A DNA stretch of 64,000 nt from Gigaspora rosea. Lineage: Eukaryota; Glomeromycota; Glomeromycetes; Diversisporales; Gigasporaceae. A program made the translations under genes and the position numbers. The notes beneath the pieces were generated by a model. That model worked only from the letters and a program-made list of their open reading frames with translations, made no database searches and was not told the DNA's origin. The stretch is from the NCBI GenBank assembly GCA_003550325.1, contig QKWP01000666.1, positions 144,558 to 208,557 on the forward strand, read 5' to 3'. Positions 1-11,850 of the stretch are shown here, in pieces (within the stretch, counting starts at the first letter, position 1; each line of letters starts with the position of its first letter).

Positions 1-1940
1 AAAATAATAGACATCATAAAAATATAATGCTAATAATGATAATAAAATTAAATATTAAAAGTTATGTATCAAACAACATTGCTATCATTAATTTCATGCA
101 CTGCAATTCGGGATAGAAAAAAAAACAGTTTTAACACTTTTTCACCGATTTAAAACATGTGATGATTAAAAAGCCCGAATAGTTAAAGTTGTTTAAATAT
201 ATTAGGAACATAATCCTCAATTGTTTTTAATTACGTAATAAAAAACATTTCCATCCCTAACTGCAATTCCTCGATAGCACACCATTTGGTTTATAACTAT
301 TTATATCATTATCTGTTATTATCATAATCAGGAGTAATTTTTTTAGCAATAATAATAACGAATTACAAAAATAACATCAATATCTACACGTACATTAAAA
401 ATTCTACCTGAGTTCATATTTATATTAATATCTTTGACAGGATTTTCATTTACTTTAATTTTTCATCAGATTTTTCTGGTTGTATTTGCACTGAAAAGTT
501 TCCTGTTTTAATGATATTTTATCTTGAATGCTTGTTTGTTCTTGAATGAAATTGTTAATTTTTTCGAGTTTCATTTGCTCAATATCACATTTGTAAAGTA
601 TAATGTTGTCTGTTTCAATAAGATTCGTATCTTCATATTATTTAAATCACTTGAAGTTCCTTAACAGGCATAACAATAAATGCATAGATATTAATATCAA
701 TTGATTTGGCAATAGTCTTAGCAAGTATATCCTCATTATCACAGTTTACTTTAAATAAAGTCTTTACAAGTTTCGCGACAAATGTATTAATTATCCTTTA
801 AATTTTTCAGCAAGTATCACCACAAGTCTACAATTTATTATTTCTTTTTCTCTAGTATATTTTCTTCTAAATATTTATTAATATCATTATAAAGACCGCA
901 TTCCAGATTATGCTTCTGGTTATGTTTTTTCTTCGCATAGCATTTTGATTGCTTAGCACCTAATGATATATTCACTCAGAATTCTGATTAATTGCACGAA
1001 CAAGTCAAATAAGAATAGCATAAATTTCTGTTCCAAAATGTTGAGTTATCATTTTCTGTTCTATATTTTCCAAAATATTTTCATAAATGCCCTTTTTATT
1101 ATAAAAGTTCTCTTCATTAGTAAATAAAAAATTGATACAGGTATTAAAAAGATTGGATCGGTTATAAATAAATAAAAAACTTCACAACCCATTTTTCTCA
1201 CTAATAACTGCGCTTCCCAAATGCCAATTGGAAGCAAATTTCCAACAATTCTATAAAATGGAATAAGATTATAAATAAATAGAATTTGTTTGAAAATAGG
1301 ACTTGAGTTAAGGTTCAACTTTTTTAATACAACAAAGAAGAATTAGAAACAAAAATAAGAACACAATTATAAATAATTTTTACTAAATCAGAAATATATA
1401 TTATCGTTAATAATTTGTAGATTGAAATTCGTTCATAGCTATTTTTCAATAAATATTACTGCCACATAGGTGATATGACGTACCAATGTAACCATCGTAT
1501 GGGAGAGCTTTGTACTTTCATGCCGAGTTTAACTCCGATGGTTGACGTTAGAAGGTCACATGATTTTGGCAGTAATTTATGAGACACGGATATTAATGAT
1601 TTATTAGGCATTTATTATAAAAGGAATGTATATTTATTTAAGGATGATTTTGGAGACATACATTAGATACATTCGATATCGCAAACTAAGGGCGAGAGCA
1701 ACCCATTATATACATTCTAGATTCTGACTACGTATACACCTTTATGACTACGTTTACGTAGTCACTACTACGTTTACTTAGTGATCACTATGTTTCATCC
1801 ATATAATTAAGCCACTGAGAAGCCACTAATACTAGAAAGGTAAGATTAACATGGCTATGTCGATACAATTATGGACAGCTTAAAGAATTATACAAATACG
1901 GAAGTGAGAGACAAGGGAAAAAATTATTCATTAAAACCAA
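1..1940 (-). repeat. 3' flank of F-box/LRR copy A (segmental duplication)
   Basis: This AT-rich stretch aligns by eye, with indels, to 15985-18737, the flank of copy C. Shared landmarks include CACACCATTTGGTTTATAA and AACAGGCATAACAATAA. Copy A lacks the three insertions found in copy C. It has about 440 bases of its own near 1500-1940, including repeated ACTACGTTTACGTAGT-like words around 1725-1790. No intact gene is seen. Confidence 0.7.
480..815 (-). pseudogene. Decayed protein-coding remnant, family unknown
   Basis: On the minus strand two blocks read like protein. Around 655-815 the frame gives a run beginning IINTFVAKLVKTLFKVNCDN and continuing to MPVKELQ. Around 480-615 it gives YKCDIEQMKLEKINNFIQEQ. 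The same blocks recur in copy C, where the first is split by a transposon: 17393-17452 and 18088-18190. Frameshifts and stops interrupt both copies. I do not recognise the family. The amino-acid wording survives in both copies, which suggests that a coding gene was duplicated before it decayed. Confidence 0.4.
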
Positions 1941-3412
1941 CTAAAACATATATTTTTATAATTCGCTCCTGCTAATATTTTCATCACATGTTTTCCTATA
2001 GGGCTAATTTTATTGCATCTAATATCTAAAGAAGTTAAAATAGTGTTTTCGCAAAGTGCTTCTGCCAAAGCTTTTCCACTTTCAGTATCAATATTATTAA
2101 AACTAAGATTTAAAGAAGTTAAAGTAGTGTTTATAGAAATTGCTTCTGCAAATGCTTTCCACCTTCAATGCCAAAAATTATTTTCATTAAGACTTGAAGT
2201 TAAAGTATTGTTTATAGAAATTGCTTCTGCAAATGCTTTTCCACCTTCAATGCCAAAATAATTTTCATTAAGACTTAAAGAAGTTAAAGTTTCATTTTTA
2301 CAAAGTGCTTTTGCTATTGCTTTTTGCGACTTAGATTTAAAAAATTTAAGGTAGTTTTTGTACAAAGTGCTTCTGCAAATGTTTTTCCACCTTCAATCCA
2401 AATATTATTATTACAAGATTTAAGAAGGTTAAGTAGTGTTCTTGCAAAGGACCTTTGCTAATGATTTTCCTCCTTCGACACCAATATTATTACAACTGAG
2501 ATCTAAAGAAGTTAGTGTAGTGTTTACATAAAGAGCTGTTGCAAATGCATCAACTTCTTCACTATTTATATAATTTTCGTTTAAATTTAAATATGTTATG
2601 CAGTGTTTACATGAAGTGCATTTGCTAATGCTATTATTCCTTCAATGCCTATATTATTACCGTAAGACTTGAAGTTAAAGCTGTATTCGTATAAAGTACC
2701 TTTATCTATTCTTTTCTCCTTCTGTACCAATTTTATCGCGACTAAGCTCTATAGAATTTAAGGTAGTGTTTGTATGAAGTGCTTTTGCTAATTCTTTTAC
2801 TCCTTCGAAACTTATATTATTACCTATAAGTCTTAAAGAAGTTAAAATAGTGTTCTTAAGAAGAATCTCTGTTATTTATTCAGAATCAATCAAATTTTGA
2901 CAAAGAATTAATAGTTTGTTTCCACATAGATTTTTAATTAATTCATTATTATTATCAATAACTTCAAAGGATTCTAAATATTTCAATCTCTTATTTGTTC
3001 GTAGAAACATTGTAATTAAAGAATGTTTAACTGTATTTACAAGATTATCGCTATTAGATGTCACATATAACAAGCTTCTTCATTATCATTATATGCAAGC
3101 CAATTAATAACTCCGCTATTTAAAAAATGCTAATAGATGTAATGTAACTAGTATATTCAATCAAAGGGTTTGAATGATTTGGAAAGAGAATTTTGAAAGG
3201 GATTAATGATGTTTGTTCTTCTGCGTTTAATGCTGAAAACATGTATTTATAAGGTTTTTATTACGGAATTTGTCACCTATTTTACTCCATAATATTGGTA
3301 CAATAATTCTACACCAATTACGGTTTACAAGAAGACATGAATATAAGCATTTATAATCATCCTGGAAGTTATTAAATACTATAAAAAGATATTAATTCGG
3401 CAAATTTATCAT
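1941..3412 (-). pseudogene. F-box/LRR gene, copy A, broken
   Basis: This is a degenerate relative of the F-box/LRR genes at 5453-6873 and 18738-20263, on the same strand. Reading from 3412 downward, the N-terminal F-box wording (YSCLLVNRNWCRIIVPILWS) survives. An early in-frame TAA is present, however, and several frameshifts split the roughly 28-residue leucine-rich repeats into short pieces. Sequence and 3' flank are closest to copy C, so A and C probably arose from one duplication. The upstream TACGTACGTA/TATA region is still present. Any transcript would not give a full-length protein. Confidence 0.8.
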
Positions 3413-3438
3413 TCTTAAAGAATTAATAAGAATTTTGT

Positions 3439-3465
3439 TACGTACTGTACGTACGTATATATATA
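3439..3465 (-). promoter_or_regulatory. TACGTACGTA palindrome plus TATA run upstream of copy A
   Basis: TACGTACTGTACGTACGTA runs directly into TATATATA about 27-53 bases upstream of the copy A start codon. The same palindromic motif lies just upstream of copies B and C and of the Sel1 gene at 27571. A role as a core promoter or binding site is inferred from this recurrence. Confidence 0.45.
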
Positions 3466-4537
3466 AGGCATGAAATGTTGTAAAACGTTGTAATGGTATA
3501 TTAATTAAATATATTACTCGGAAAGACTCGCATATCTGAACTGATCAATCAGCTCGGTGAACGCGGTTTAGATCTGTAATGTCACGTACACCCTTGTGAG
3601 AACTACTATATATGTATCAATAATTTGAAAATTTTAAAATAACACAGCGCAAAAGTTTTCAGTCCTGTGATTTTGCCACAATCTGATTGTAAAAGTAAAT
3701 GTGCAACATGTAAATTTGTAAGAAATAAAACAAAAAACAAAAAAAAAAAGAAAATCGTAAAAAAATTCACAAATCTGCTATAAAAACTGACTTCAATTTT
3801 TATGTAAGAGTTTTGGCGCAATAATTTAGATATTAATGCTGAAACAATATTAAGATATTTTATCATTGTTTGTAAGGATGTTAATTCGTTTGGCCTGAAC
3901 TAGTTTGGCTGAGTTCAAAACACAGACCGTTATAATCAAGATTAAACCGGCGGAACTAGTTCGTTTATTAAATGAGGCACGTGATATAACTAGCTAGGTT
4001 TCTTCACGAAAGTAATACGTATTATGTGAAATATTTAATCTTGCTATATTAAATTTTGGTCATGTAGCGATAATAATTGTAATGAATCATTCAATTTATT
4101 TCTAATATATATTAAATATGTAAAATTATTGTAATTATGATAGAATTTTTGTATCTGTATATACAGTATTGTATAATTACCCAAGAATTTGTATACTTTA
4201 AAATAAATCTTCGTAATTATATTATTATCAATAAATAATTACATCTATATAACCATTAATCTAATAAATAAAGAAAATTAAAGCAGTGCTAAAAAAAAAA
4301 AAAATAATAAAATAAAATAAAATGCTTCTCAAAGTATAACATTTTCGCTTTTTTACGTATCGGGTATTTTTTTCGCTTTTTTTACATAACGAGTATTGAA
4401 AAAAGATCAATCTAAATTCGTGTAACAACCAATTAAAAACTAACTAGTTAGATTCAATTTTATGTAGTGCACTGCCAGTTCGGAACGAACCGAAAAAGTC
4501 TATTTTAAACGGTTAAATAACATCCCTAATTGTTTGA
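3466..4537. other. Intergenic, nothing recognised
   Basis: AT-rich DNA with homopolymer runs. I see no coding pattern, RNA gene or clear inverted repeat. Confidence 0.5.
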
Positions 4538-4791
4538 TTAGGCCACGCAAAATTAATTTTTCGTTTTTCCAAAAAAATTTTTTTTTTTTTTTAATCCAAT
4601 TATTCCATTTTTGCCATTTAATTTTTTTCTCCAGTGTCACCCGATGATGACCTAAATTAACTTTACGTGGCCTTATATGTAAACATGAACTTATTAATTT
4701 ATAGTAGATTAAAAAAAAAAAATCCGACCCGCCAACTGGAATTTTGTAACACCATGTTATGCAAAACGAAAATTAACTTTGCGTGGCCTAA
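4538..4791. mobile_element. MITE with TTAGGCCACGCAAA termini
   Basis: The left end TTAGGCCACGCAAAATTAAT and the right end ATTAACTTTGCGTGGCCTAA are inverted repeats of about 28 bases enclosing a 254-bp element. An internal copy of the right terminus (TTAACTTTACGTGGCCTTA) lies near 4655-4675. There is no ORF. The target duplication is not clear, so the superfamily is unassigned. Confidence 0.7.
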
Positions 4792-5452
4792 GTTATGAGA
4801 CTGTCAATTTTTTGCGACCATTACTGGGAACGGCGTATGCGCATGAAATGAAGAATGAAACATATTAGGGAAAAATTTTCGATTTCTTGAACAGATTTCA
4901 TTGATCACTATGATTAAATTTTGAAAACTAATTGGTTACCAAGTCAATATAATAACATCAGGCAAATATGTTTCAGGTTAGTACGTTCTAGTGGCGGATA
5001 GGAATAGGATGCTCCAAATATCTAAAATACAAATACAGAATTTGTTAAAGCAGATATTTATAGATTAGCTTGTTATAGTAATTACACATGATGTATGTTA
5101 ATAATAATAATACTGTAATTAGAATCTGGAATATAAATATAAGATCATCTCGCTAATGTTAAACACTAAGAAATTTATGAGGATATAATATTCATCATTG
5201 TTTGTGAACAAGCTGGTTGTTAATTTCTTAAATAGAAATCGGTTGAAATAGGACAAGAATTAAGGATCAGTTTTCTTAATGCAGCAAAGAATTAGCAAAC
5301 GAAATTATGAAATAATAAAACTAACAAAAAAAAAAAATTTCATCGTAAATACTTTGTAAATTTGAAATTCTTCTGTAGCTTTTTTTTTTATGATTACAGT
5401 ATTAATACCATCTAGTTAATATAGCATACCAATCTAGTACTCGAATTCCAAG
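4792..5452 (-). repeat. 3' flank of F-box/LRR copy B
   Basis: AT-rich. From about 5150 it resembles the flanks of copies A and C (for example AGGACAAGAATTAAGG against AGGACATGAGTTAAGG near 18515). The duplicated unit therefore includes several hundred bases downstream of the gene. No ORF is seen. Confidence 0.5.
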
Positions 5453-5577
5453 CTAAAAACCAATATTTTTATAATTAGCACCTGCTAATGTTTTTATCTC
5501 CTTTTTTCCTTTAATGCTAATCTTATTGTATTTAAGACTTAAAGAAGTTAAAGTTGTGTTTTTAAAAAGCGCTTCTG
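5453..5577 (-). pseudogene. Out-of-frame C-terminal end of copy B
   Basis: In the shifted frame this stretch encodes the last LRR (NTTLTSLSLKYNKISIKGKK) and the tail LAGANYKNIGF, ending with TAG at 5453-5455. Copy C ends the same way in frame. It belongs to the gene above and is separated only by a one-base homopolymer contraction. Confidence 0.7.
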
Positions 5578-6873
5578 CTATTGCTTTCCCCCTTTAGTGC
5601 CAATATTGTTACTGCTAAGATTTAAAGTGACTAAAGTTGAGTTTTTGCAAAGAACCTCTGCTAGTGCTTTTGCTCCTTCAATACCAATATTATTGCTGCT
5701 GAGATCTAAAGAAGTTAAAGCAGTGTTCTTATAAAGTCCCTTTGCTAATTCTTTTCCTCCTTCAATACCAAGACCATTGTAACTAAGTTTTAATTCATTT
5801 AAAAAGATGTTTGTGCAAAGTACTTCTGCAAATGCTTTTCCACCTTCAATGCCAATATTATTGCTGCTAAGATTTAAGAAGATTAAAGTAGTGTTCTTGC
5901 AAAGGACCTTTGCTAATGCTTTTCCTCCTTCAATACCAATATTACTACCACTAAGATCTAAAGAAGTTAGAGTAGTGTTTATATAAAGTGCTGCTGCAAA
6001 TGCTTTTCCTCCTTCAATACCAATTTTATTTTCGTTTAGACTTAAAAAAGTTAATGCAGTGTTTACATGAAGTGCATTTGCTAATGCTTTCCCTCCTTCA
6101 ACACCAATATTATTACGACTAATTCTTAAAGAAGCTAAAGAAGTGTTCTTACAAAGCGCCTTTGCCAATGCCTTTTCTCCTTCAACACTAATATTATCGT
6201 AACTAAGTTCTAAAGAATTTAAGGTAGTGTTCTTATGAAATGCTTCTGCTAACGCTTGAATGTCAATATTATTACCATGAAGCCTTAAAGAAGTTAATGT
6301 AGTATTCTTAAGAAGAATAACTGCTATTTCTTCGGAAGAAATCAAATTTTGATAAAGATATAAAGAACTAATAGTATCGTTTTTACAAAGATTTTTTATA
6401 AATTTATTATCAATAATAAATCCAAAGACTTCTAAATACTCCAATCTTTTACTTGTTCGTAGAAACATTGTAATTAAAGAATGTTTAACAGCATTTACAA
6501 GTTTATCCTTATTGGTTTCCCATCTATATTGAGCTTCTTTATAACCATTATAATTAAGCCAATTAATAACTCCACCATTTAAAAAGCTGCTAACAGATGT
6601 AATATAACTTGTATATTCGAACAATGGTTTTTGATAATTTGGAAGATGAATTTTGAAAGGGATTAATGAAGATTGTTCTTCTGCATTTAATGCTAAAAGA
6701 CAAGTGTTTATAAACTTTTTATTGTCGAATTTATTACCAATTTTACTCCATAATATTGGTACAATTATTCTACACCAATAACGGTTAACAAGAAGGCATG
6801 AATATAGGCTTTCATAATCATGCTGAAGGTTATTCAATATTTGGATAAAACATTCGTTCGGTAATTCTATCAT
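5578..6873 (-). CDS. F-box protein with RNI-like leucine-rich repeats (copy B)
   Basis: The reading frame encodes 431 residues. Residues 1-50 form an F-box-like domain (MIELPNECFIQILNNL, then CLLVNRYWCRIIVPILWSKI), expected to bind Skp1 in an SCF ubiquitin ligase. From about residue 165 there are ten repeats of about 28 residues in the pattern NTTLTSLxLxxNxIGxEGGKALAxALCK, the ribonuclease-inhibitor (RNI) type of LRR, a likely substrate-binding face. The frame stops after GTKGGKQ. Restoring one base in the short A/G run at about 5585-5592 would continue it through an eleventh repeat to a stop at 5453, ending like copy C (LAGANYKNI-F). The early stop is therefore probably a one-base deletion or a sequencing error. 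The start is supported by conservation of this Met in copies A and C and by the promoter motif just upstream. The target substrate is unknown. Confidence 0.85.
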   Translation of the reverse strand: MIELPNECFIQILNNLQHDYESLYSCLLVNRYWCRIIVPILWSKIGNKFDNKKFINTCLLALNAEEQSSLIPFKIHLPNYQKPLFEYTSYITSVSSFLNGGVINWLNYNGYKEAQYRWETNKDKLVNAVKHSLITMFLRTSKRLEYLEVFGFIIDNKFIKNLCKNDTISSLYLYQNLISSEEIAVILLKNTTLTSLRLHGNNIDIQALAEAFHKNTTLNSLELSYDNISVEGEKALAKALCKNTSLASLRISRNNIGVEGGKALANALHVNTALTFLSLNENKIGIEGGKAFAAALYINTTLTSLDLSGSNIGIEGGKALAKVLCKNTTLIFLNLSSNNIGIEGGKAFAEVLCTNIFLNELKLSYNGLGIEGGKELAKGLYKNTALTSLDLSSNNIGIEGAKALAEVLCKNSTLVTLNLSSNNIGTKGGKQ

Positions 6874-6900
6874 TTTTAAGGAGTAGGAATTTTTGTTATT

Positions 6901-6920
6901 TACGTACTGTACGTACGTAT
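6901..6920 (-). promoter_or_regulatory. TACGTACTGTACGTACGTAT motif upstream of copy B
   Basis: A palindromic ACGTAC-type motif 28-47 bases upstream of the copy B ATG, nearly identical to the one before copy A. It is followed upstream by a shared stretch, CGGCATGAAATGTTGTGAAA. Inferred promoter element. Confidence 0.45.
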
Positions 6921-7220
6921 CTTACATAAAACGTAGTTATATGTACGGCATGAAATGTTGTGAAACGTGATATCAGGGATGTCTATCGGCTATATACATA
7001 AATCATATACAGCATAATTGGCAGCTACGCGGGAGCGCAGCCGCGCTAAACCAGGAACGGAACGGATGTACAGTGAGTAAAAATTAATAATCATTACACC
7101 AAGCAAAACCTGCATATCAAATAAGTAGCTGCACAACGAAGTTGCGCGAAATCAGGAACCGATTTTTGAAGCGAGATTTGAATTATGACAAACCTAGAGG
7201 TGCAGATATGTATACAATAT

Positions 7221-7330
7221 TGGGCAAAAATTGTCGAATAACAGTAATTTGGAAAATGATCACGTGCCGCTCTGCAGTACGTGTAGCCAATCATTTGCCA
7301 AATTACTGTATTTGTTATCCGGCAATTTAT
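7221..7330. mobile_element. Short hairpin MITE
   Basis: The arms read ACAGTAATTTGGAAAATGAT on the left and the reverse complement AATCATTTGCCAAATTACTG on the right, with matching GGCAA/TTGCC outer ends. The whole stretch folds into a hairpin of about 110 bases. No coding capacity. Confidence 0.55.
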
Positions 7331-7650
7331 GATCATGATTAGTAGGGAATTGCTCGCTGAGTTTTAATTTAAATAAACATGTTTACATCATATCACATGA
7401 AAAAATAACAAGAAGAAATAATTTCATGATCATATGAGTTTGTCGGATAAAATGCCATAACTTGTCATAATTCTAGCAAGTTATTATAAATACTGTACGA
7501 CAATTTATAACATTATTACTAGCTTTACTACCAGAAATTTGTTTAGATACATATATATATTCGGTTATAATGAAAGAATTAAGATATTCTTAAATGTCTT
7601 AACATAATATTATTAATAGTTGACTAAAGCCAAACAGATCAAACAGGTGC

Positions 7651-7738
7651 TAAGGCCGTTCGAAGTTAATTCTTCGGTTAACATCCCCCAAGAGTCCTAG
7701 AAAGTGATATTAACCGAAGAATCAACATCATGCGGCCT
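7651..7738. mobile_element. Short MITE with TAAGGCCG termini
   Basis: The left end (TAAGGCCGTTCGAAGTTAAT, then TCTTCGGTTAACATC) is matched by the inverted right end (GATATTAACCGAAGAATCAA, ending CGGCCTAA). The element is about 88 bp with a very short loop. No ORF. Confidence 0.55.
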
Positions 7739-8430
7739 AAGGAGGATTAATTGGCCCCTGTGAAAATAGCCGCAGGAACTGACAGGATTTAATACACATA
7801 ATCAAGATAACAGGAGGTAAACTAATGACCTTCCGCATACAGTAATGCTAACCTGATAAGGGATGCGATGAGAATCATGGGAAGCGTGAGTGCGATTCTA
7901 CATCAATAAGTGCCAGTTCAACTCCGGCAGACCTTAATTCGTTCATTTCATATTATAATTGCTGAATATCATGCGTTCATATTGACGGCTTGTGCAGGAG
8001 GGAAACCTACCAGATAGCGCACCAACTCAATTGTTTAAAGTTAAACGTTTTTAATTTTAAAATTGAATATGCGTTAAGTGGATCCAGAAGCAGCTTTCAG
8101 TTCGAAATTCTTTAATAGTTTGATGGTTTCAGAATTTCATCTCAAAACATTTAAGATTACATGTAGTGGTAACGTTAAATTTCGAAACAGGATCTTAGAA
8201 AATTACGCTTACGTGTACAAACACATTTTGACATAGACTCATATATAAGACGTGATGCAACATAAGTGAAAAATAAGCAATGCGCAACGACTTGTGATAA
8301 ATAGAGTCACGCTGCACCAATCAAATGATGAGAATCGCACACACACATTAAACTTGCCAGTATAGGTCGGAACCGGTTAATATAACTAGATAGCTGCGCG
8401 ATGTTGTCGCGCGAAACCAGGAACGGGAGA

Positions 8431-10046
8431 GTAACAGGAGACTACCAAATAGTACATCAGGTACAGTTGTTACGCGAAACTGTTTTGTGCAAATTGTGAA
8501 AGGCAAAAACTAAATGTATCGAAAGATGAAAGTGGCGAAACTCTGGTGAAAGATGAAACCCCTGGCGAAAGATGAAACCTCCTTCAAAATCTGAAATCCG
8601 TGAAATCTCTGGCGAAGTTCAAAGCTCTCAGCAAAGTTTAAATTCTCTAAGAGAAAAGGCTGAAAGATGTTGGCAGATAAAAATATTTGTATGTGTCTAT
8701 GATGTACAATATGTAGCTCATATAAAGAAATGTACCACTAATGTACCTAAGCAATGTTGGAGAATAAAATATTTGCACGTAGTTATTAAGCAAAACATGT
8801 TGCAAAGAAGTCATTGTCATGGTAAAATTGGATATGCGGTATCTTGGTGAGGGGTATCAATTTGGAGCTCTAGAAGCATAGATAATAGAGCTAGTAATAA
8901 AAAAAAAATAATAATAATATTCGATACATATCTCAGAAAATAATCGATGATCGAAAGTTTGTGATATACATGGATGATTGATCAAGTGCAGATAGGGTTT
9001 TTAAGATTTTTTATACCATATTATACAATTGGTATAATACCTGTATAATACCAATATTATACACAGAAGGTATAGGTATAATACCATTTATATTAATATG
9101 ATTTTAAATATTCGTATTTTGTGTTACTGAGACCATCAGTTGGAATATTTACCCAATTTAGCTTTGATATGTTTAATTGGATTAGATTTATAATGATTAT
9201 ATATGTGATATGATACTACGAAATAACTTAACCTAAGTCAGGTTATTACTTAATTATAAACTTCAATTATTTGAGGAGATTATTATAATAATAATAAAGA
9301 AATAATAAAACAATAATAAAGTAATATTACTAAACTAATAAACTAATAAAATAATGCAATACTAAATTCAAATATAACACTTGTAAGAATCTGATTCTTA
9401 TTATATACTCTATAACTAAGACATCAAGGACCTAATTCTTCAAAACTAGTGCAAAACAAAGGTCTTTTAAATACATTTTTAGCCATGAGGTCTTAATGCA
9501 TTATTCTTTAATCTCAAGCTTATCTTTCTAGCAATGATGCATTGGAAAAGCCATTAAACATTGTTTACAATATTGCTTACAATTTTGTTCCAAATTTTAT
9601 TCACAATTTCCCACAGCCTTGGCCAACTAATAATAACTAGGTTATACAATAAATAGCCTGATTTAGTCAACAATAGCATACAATAATTTATTATATGATT
9701 ATGTTTACTATCTAATGTATGATCAAAATTGAGATTAATCTATCTCCAAGCCTACAGCAATAAGCTTCACAATATTATAGTAGCTCAGGTTATTTAGGCA
9801 CTTTAGCACTACCAAATCGCAACTAGGTCACAGGTTTAAGAGTTAAACTATAACACTACATTATATAGTTAATTTACTTAATTGTGTGTGAATATATTTA
9901 TTTGTGAAATATATAAATAAGGATAACAAATATATCTTAATATAAAAGTGAAATTAAAAAATAATATAAAAATAAATTAAATTTATAATATATATATAAA
10001 TAATAAAATCACATTAAAAAATCTATATTTATGTAAAAAAGAGTAT
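8431..10046. other. Intergenic with minor repeats
   Basis: Near 8530-8640 the phrase GGCGAAAGATGAAACC and variants repeat. An open frame over 8572-8850 includes these repeats and is not recognisable as a protein. At 9011-9095 there are four close palindromes of the type GGTATAATACC. The rest is AT-rich without features. Confidence 0.4.
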
Positions 10047-11850
10047 TTAAAATATCAAATTTAAAAAAATTATAACAGTATTTAAACTAAGATCAAATAA
10101 TTCATTTTTATTATCAATATCTTCAATCACATTTATATTTTTATTTTCATTATTTTTGGCTATATTTATATCTTCATTTCTATAATTGTCAAGTTTATCT
10201 ATAGTTTCATTAGTATTATTTTTACACTGTATTTTTAAATTACCATATACATAGACTAATTTTTTACTCATACAGTTTTTAATCAATTTCCAACTTTAGA
10301 ATAAATAAAGCCAAAGTTTGAATAATTGTGTCAGCAGAAGCTAATCATGTTGGAATTGATAAAATACAAATTGCAAATTGTTGAAGCGCACTAAAATGCC
10401 AGGAAGTACACCAAGAAGTTGCTGAATTAAGATGAATTACTGAGTTCCAGATAATTTGATTATTATATGGTGCTTGTCTATTATGAAATTTTAGTAATTC
10501 TGCATACATTTTAAAAATTTCATCATTAGATTATTTTGTAAGTATAAAATTTGCAAATATAGTTAAATAATAGATTCATGTCTTTTGCTTTATTCAAAAT
10601 AATGTGGATCTAATATATATGCAACTGTCATTATAGAATAGTAAATATAATTCTAACGTTTTTGAATATTTTAGTGAATTTTCATTTAAATAGCTACGTT
10701 CATTTTTTGAACTTCTATTAAAATTGTATTAAAGCAAGAATAAATTGTTGAAATAGTAAGAATTATTAGCTTCAAATTTAAATATATGCCCTATTTCATA
10801 AGTGCTAGAAGAATAAGTGCAATTTTTTTATTATAATTATCTTTTTGAATATGTGCCAATTTAGCTATAGCTATATTATGATATTTAAAATATTTAATCT
10901 ACAATATTACCAACTAAAAGGTTAATTACATGTGAAGAACACCCAAGACAATATTTAAGTGAAAATTTACTTTCAATTATTTTTTATACTGCTTTCATAT
11001 TTGAAGCAGTATTAGTAATTACTGAAGAAATTTTTGGATAACTATTTCTTCTACCTCAGTAATAATTTGTGGTGCAATCGATTCTGCTGTATGATGAGCT
11101 TCTTTAGAGTAAATTGCATCTTAAAACTATAGTTTTGGTATACAAACTATAAAATTTTGATCTGCCTCTTGATTAATATTAGACTATTTAACTAAAACAA
11201 TTATAATATTTTGTGCATTATTAATTTCAATTTCTACATCTTTTTTTAATATTTTTTTTAATGGTCCTTCAGATAATTTTATATTATTAGGAATTTTAAA
11301 AGACAGTCAAAGTGTATAAAAAATTCTCTCCAAAATAGGTTTTGAAATGCATTAAAAGGAATTCCAGAAGTAAATACTGCTTTTGCAAATTTATATTCTA
11401 AGTTTAATAATTCATTATAATTCATTTCATTTTATCAATATTAATATAATTATCCATAACAACTTGTTTAGTTTTTAATTTAAGGTTATTAATTTGATTT
11501 ACTTGCTGAAAATTATCCTCTTCAGTAGTTTTTGCTAATTCAGGTGCATTTGCACAACTATTATTATGCTTTTGTATATGAGTTACAAGTCCATACATAT
11601 TTTTTAGAGCAGTATTCCCATTTTACAGGTGAATGAAATTTATCTGTATTTTTTGAGGTTTGTTACTTGTTAGTAAAGAAATGGAATCTTCTATATCACC
11701 AGAATTTTTATCAGATAAATTATAGTATGAAGATTCATTTTGGGATAATGAAGTTTCTTATTGGACCAATGATCCCAAACTTCGTCTTTTTGTGCATTTT
11801 ATATTGGTTTAATGAATAGAGAACAGGTTTTTTTGCCTTTATATAGTACT
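10047..11850 (-). pseudogene. Degenerate hAT-family transposase
   Basis: The minus strand reads through many stops and frameshifts as a hAT transposase. Near 11600 there are traces of an N-terminal BED-finger region (SPVKWEYCSKKYVWTCNSYT). Near 11000-11300 come hAT-like core segments (ESKFSLKYCLGCSSHVINLL). Near 10250-10440 comes the C-terminal dimerisation region (NSATSWCTSWHFSALQQF, then a degenerate ASA-type segment, then MSKKLVYVYGNLKIQ). The last open piece is 10047-10286. The element is inactive. Its termini were not resolved; CAGAGCCCTTCACAATGTAT, read on the minus strand near 12415-12430, could be one end. It could once have mobilised the nonautonomous hAT-like elements in this window; that is inference. 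Confidence 0.75.

Larger units (their letters stand above)
7019..8430 (+). repeat. Three direct copies of a GCGCGAAACCAGGAACGG repeat
   Basis: Related words of about 40 bases occur at 7019-7064, 7119-7165 and 8391-8428. Each is a short GC-rich hairpin (for example GCTGCGCGATGTTGTCGCGC) followed by GAAACCAGGAACGG or a close variant. Inverted echoes (CTCCGTTCCTGGTATTC) occur near 15267 and 15547. They may be ends of an old mobile element. There is no coding gene between them. Confidence 0.4.
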